Source: Syntrophomonadaceae bacterium (lineage in GTDB: Bacteria > Bacillota > Dethiobacteria > DTU022). Taken from it: 15,521 nucleotides of DNA. Where the stretch lies: the NCBI GenBank assembly GCA_007119335.1, contig SKPU01000067.1:1-15521 (forward strand). The letters run 5' to 3'. The notes under the pieces were generated by a model. The model was not told the DNA's origin, searched no databases, and was given only the letters and a program-made list of their open reading frames with translations. Below, one piece after another: positions 13,460-15,521 of the stretch (within the stretch, counting starts at the first letter, position 1; the number at the start of each line of letters is the position of its first letter). A program made the position numbers and the translations under genes.

Positions 13460-15521
13460 TCAGCGAATCACCGCCATTAATTCTTCGCCGGACATACCGA
13501 GCATGATTATAATTACTAAAATTAGAAAAGTGACCACTACCAAACGCACAATAACCATCAAGACCGGTTTTTCGATTCTGCTTAAGAAATCGAACCGGGG
13601 CCTTTTGGTAATTGGACTCTCTTTTATTGCAGCTTGATCTCCCGCCATGTTCTTTTCCCTGGTCAGGACAATGTAAATTGAGGGGATCGCTAATAAAAGA
13701 AGTAAAGTTCCTGTGATCTGCCCTCCGATAATGGTTATCGCCATTGGCGCCTGCAGCTGAGCTCCTTCCCCAATTCCTAAGGCCAGCGGCAAGAGGCCGA
13801 GCCCCGTAGTAGCCGTAGTCATCAGGATCGGGCGGAGACGGGCGGAAGCGCCTTCTATGATTGCTTCTTTCAATCTCAAACCATGGATCCTGCGCTGCTG
13901 ATTAATATAGTCAACCATAATAATTCCGTCGTTAACCAGGATTCCGGAGAGCACAACAACTCCAATCATGGCCGGAACACTGAGGCTGCTTCCGGTGATC
14001 ATCAGCGCTGTGATCGATCCGGCAAAAGCCATGGGCAGGCTGAGGATAATAATAAAGGGGTGGAGCAGTGATTCAAACTGCGCAGCCATGACCAGGTAAA
14101 CCAGCAAGGCAGCTAAAACCACAACCAGCTCAAACTCTGATAAGACATCCTCCATCATGGTAAAACTGCCCGACGGCTTAATTTCATAACGAGAGGGCAA
14201 AGCAATTTCACTCACTTCTTCCAGGGCCTCCTCTGTCGCTGTGCCCAGATCAGTATCCCGGTATTGAATCTCAATCTGGCCGACGATCCTCTGGTTTTCA
14301 CGAGGAATACTTTGCGGGCCAAAATCTTCCGTTAACTCGGCAATATCTTCAAGATAAAGGTATTCTCCGCCAGGGGTATAAAACCCGATACGCCCGAGGT
14401 CTTCAATTGTATTGATGTCGCTTTTTTCGTAACCAAGAATAATATCAAATATGCCATCATCGGTTTCAATTCGGCTGACCGGGATTCCCTCCAGGGCCTG
14501 GCGCACAGCACCGGCCACCTGGGACTGGGTTACTCCTTTTTGAAGAGCCTCCCCTTGATCAAGACGAATATGCACTTCAGGGCGGTCCATCTCAAGAGAT
14601 GTTTGAAGGTCAGTAAAATTAGGGTTTGCAGATAATATCGCCACAGCTTGATCGATAATCTCGGTAACTTTTTCCAGATCATCGCCGATCACATCCAGGT
14701 CGAGAGTAGTTTCCAATCCGGCCGCCTGTAATAAGGATTCGCGGGAAAAAGACAGGTCCACCTCATCGGAAAAAGTTTCTGCTTCTGTGCGGACTTCTTC
14801 CATGACCCGGTCCATTTCCCCGATCCGGTCAGGATCGATTTCAACCCTGATATCAGCCTGGTTCGACGATCCACCGCCCATGCCCATGAAGCCGCCTCCG
14901 CCGATCTGGACGTTATAAGAATCTACGACATCTTTTTGCTCTAGAATATTTTCAAGATCCTTTACATAAGAATCGGTTTTACCCAAAGTGCTGCCCGGAG
15001 GAAGGCTGATATCGATCGAAAAGGCCGATTCATCGGGCTGAGGAAATAGTTCACTGCCCAGAGTATTAAATCCCAGAGCGCCAAAACCGACGAAAACCAC
15101 GACTAAGATAATTACCCACCAGGGGTGGCTGACTGCCATATTGAGCAATCTTCGATAAGTAGGTAACCGGGGGGCCTCAGATTTTCCAGCTTCGCCATCG
15201 CGACGCTTGCGCAAGGTCCGCGAAGCCAGCAATGGGATAACCGTCAGGGCTATTACCAAAGAAGCGAGAATAGCGCAAGCCACTGTCAGGGCAAATTCCC
15301 AGAACAGCTCTCCGGCCAGACCGGTCAGAAAGACCACCGGGAAAAATACACTAATCGTGGTCAAAGTTGAGGCGGTAATCGCGCCGGCAACCTCCTGAGC
15401 GCCATTTATGGCAGCACCAACAGGGTTTTCGCCCAGCTGGTAATGGCGGAAAATATTTTCACTGACCACAATTGAATTATCAACAAGCATACCGGCAGCC
15501 AGGGCAAGGGCTCCCAGGGTC
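13460..15521 (-). CDS. RND (AcrB/HAE family) efflux transporter, N-terminus outside the window
   Basis: The frame is open through the right edge, so the first roughly 390 residues are missing; 686 are visible. The visible part begins in helix 4 with GMLVDNSIVVSENIF. AcrB has Asp-Asp here, while this protein has Asp-Asn, as in many Gram-positive homologues. Helices 5-6 follow, then the second periplasmic-type loop with a Gly/Met-rich stretch (GGGGFMGMGGG), then helices 7-12 with GILVNDGIIMVDYI in helix 10. It uses the proton gradient to export drugs or lipid-like compounds. After helix 12 there is a basic linker and an extra membrane helix (MVIVRLVVVTFLILVIIIML) before the stop, which is not usual for the family. 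A membrane fusion partner would be expected upstream, outside the window. Confidence 0.93.
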   Translation of the reverse strand, partial: TLGALALAAGMLVDNSIVVSENIFRHYQLGENPVGAAINGAQEVAGAITASTLTTISVFFPVVFLTGLAGELFWEFALTVACAILASLVIALTVIPLLASRTLRKRRDGEAGKSEAPRLPTYRRLLNMAVSHPWWVIILVVVFVGFGALGFNTLGSELFPQPDESAFSIDISLPPGSTLGKTDSYVKDLENILEQKDVVDSYNVQIGGGGFMGMGGGSSNQADIRVEIDPDRIGEMDRVMEEVRTEAETFSDEVDLSFSRESLLQAAGLETTLDLDVIGDDLEKVTEIIDQAVAILSANPNFTDLQTSLEMDRPEVHIRLDQGEALQKGVTQSQVAGAVRQALEGIPVSRIETDDGIFDIILGYEKSDINTIEDLGRIGFYTPGGEYLYLEDIAELTEDFGPQSIPRENQRIVGQIEIQYRDTDLGTATEEALEEVSEIALPSRYEIKPSGSFTMMEDVLSEFELVVVLAALLVYLVMAAQFESLLHPFIIILSLPMAFAGSITALMITGSSLSVPAMIGVVVLSGILVNDGIIMVDYINQQRRIHGLRLKEAIIEGASARLRPILMTTATTGLGLLPLALGIGEGAQLQAPMAITIIGGQITGTLLLLLAIPSIYIVLTREKNMAGDQAAIKESPITKRPRFDFLSRIEKPVLMVIVRLVVVTFLILVIIIMLGMSGEELMAVIR

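Noticed and set aside
13120..13506. 128-codon plus-strand ORF
   Set aside because: Antisense to the tetR N-terminus, whose helix-turn-helix is clear.

Overview
The window most likely comes from a strictly anaerobic, low-to-mid GC Gram-positive bacterium of the clostridial type. The reasons are strong AGGAGG-like ribosome binding sites, a selenocysteine formate dehydrogenase with HydC/NuoE- and HydB/NuoF-like partners, a flavodiiron O2-detoxifying protein, a non-haem ferritin, and an SppA/YIP1 pair. The species cannot be named from sequence alone. There are no rRNA or tRNA genes, CRISPR arrays, insertion sequences or phage genes.

Layout: (1) 2-841 (+) is the 3' part of an AbrB-family membrane protein, cut by the window edge. 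(2) 1066-6091 (+) is a tightly packed three-gene operon for an NAD(P)-linked, possibly electron-bifurcating formate dehydrogenase: NuoE-like, NuoF-like, then an FdhA catalytic subunit read through an in-frame UGA at 4454 as selenocysteine. A bacterial SECIS hairpin follows the UGA, and a strong terminator closes the unit. (3) 6176-6952 (+) holds a 55-residue membrane protein and a ferritin with its own promoter and an operator-like palindrome. (4) 7035-8584 (-) holds a DUF2284 cysteine-rich protein and a membrane-anchored trypsin-like protease. Both have a good Shine-Dalgarno sequence placed before an ATC codon rather than a normal start. (5) 8780-9040 (+) is an unrecognised 86-residue protein, followed by a 220-base non-coding patch of repeats. 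(6) 9263-10834 (-) is an sppA-yip1 pair. (7) 11062-12633 (+) is a cupin and a flavodiiron protein behind a good promoter. (8) 12775 to the right edge (-) is an RND exporter, truncated at the edge, followed by a TetR regulator that probably controls it.

Taken together: formate/CO2 redox chemistry linked to NAD(P)H and perhaps ferredoxin, protection against oxygen and free iron (flavodiiron protein, ferritin), envelope quality control (SppA, YIP1, protease), and export (RND plus TetR). The most notable points are the selenoprotein complex, which is split into two ORFs by ordinary gene calling, the pair of apparent ATC starts, the small unlisted membrane protein, and the extra C-terminal membrane helix on the RND pump.
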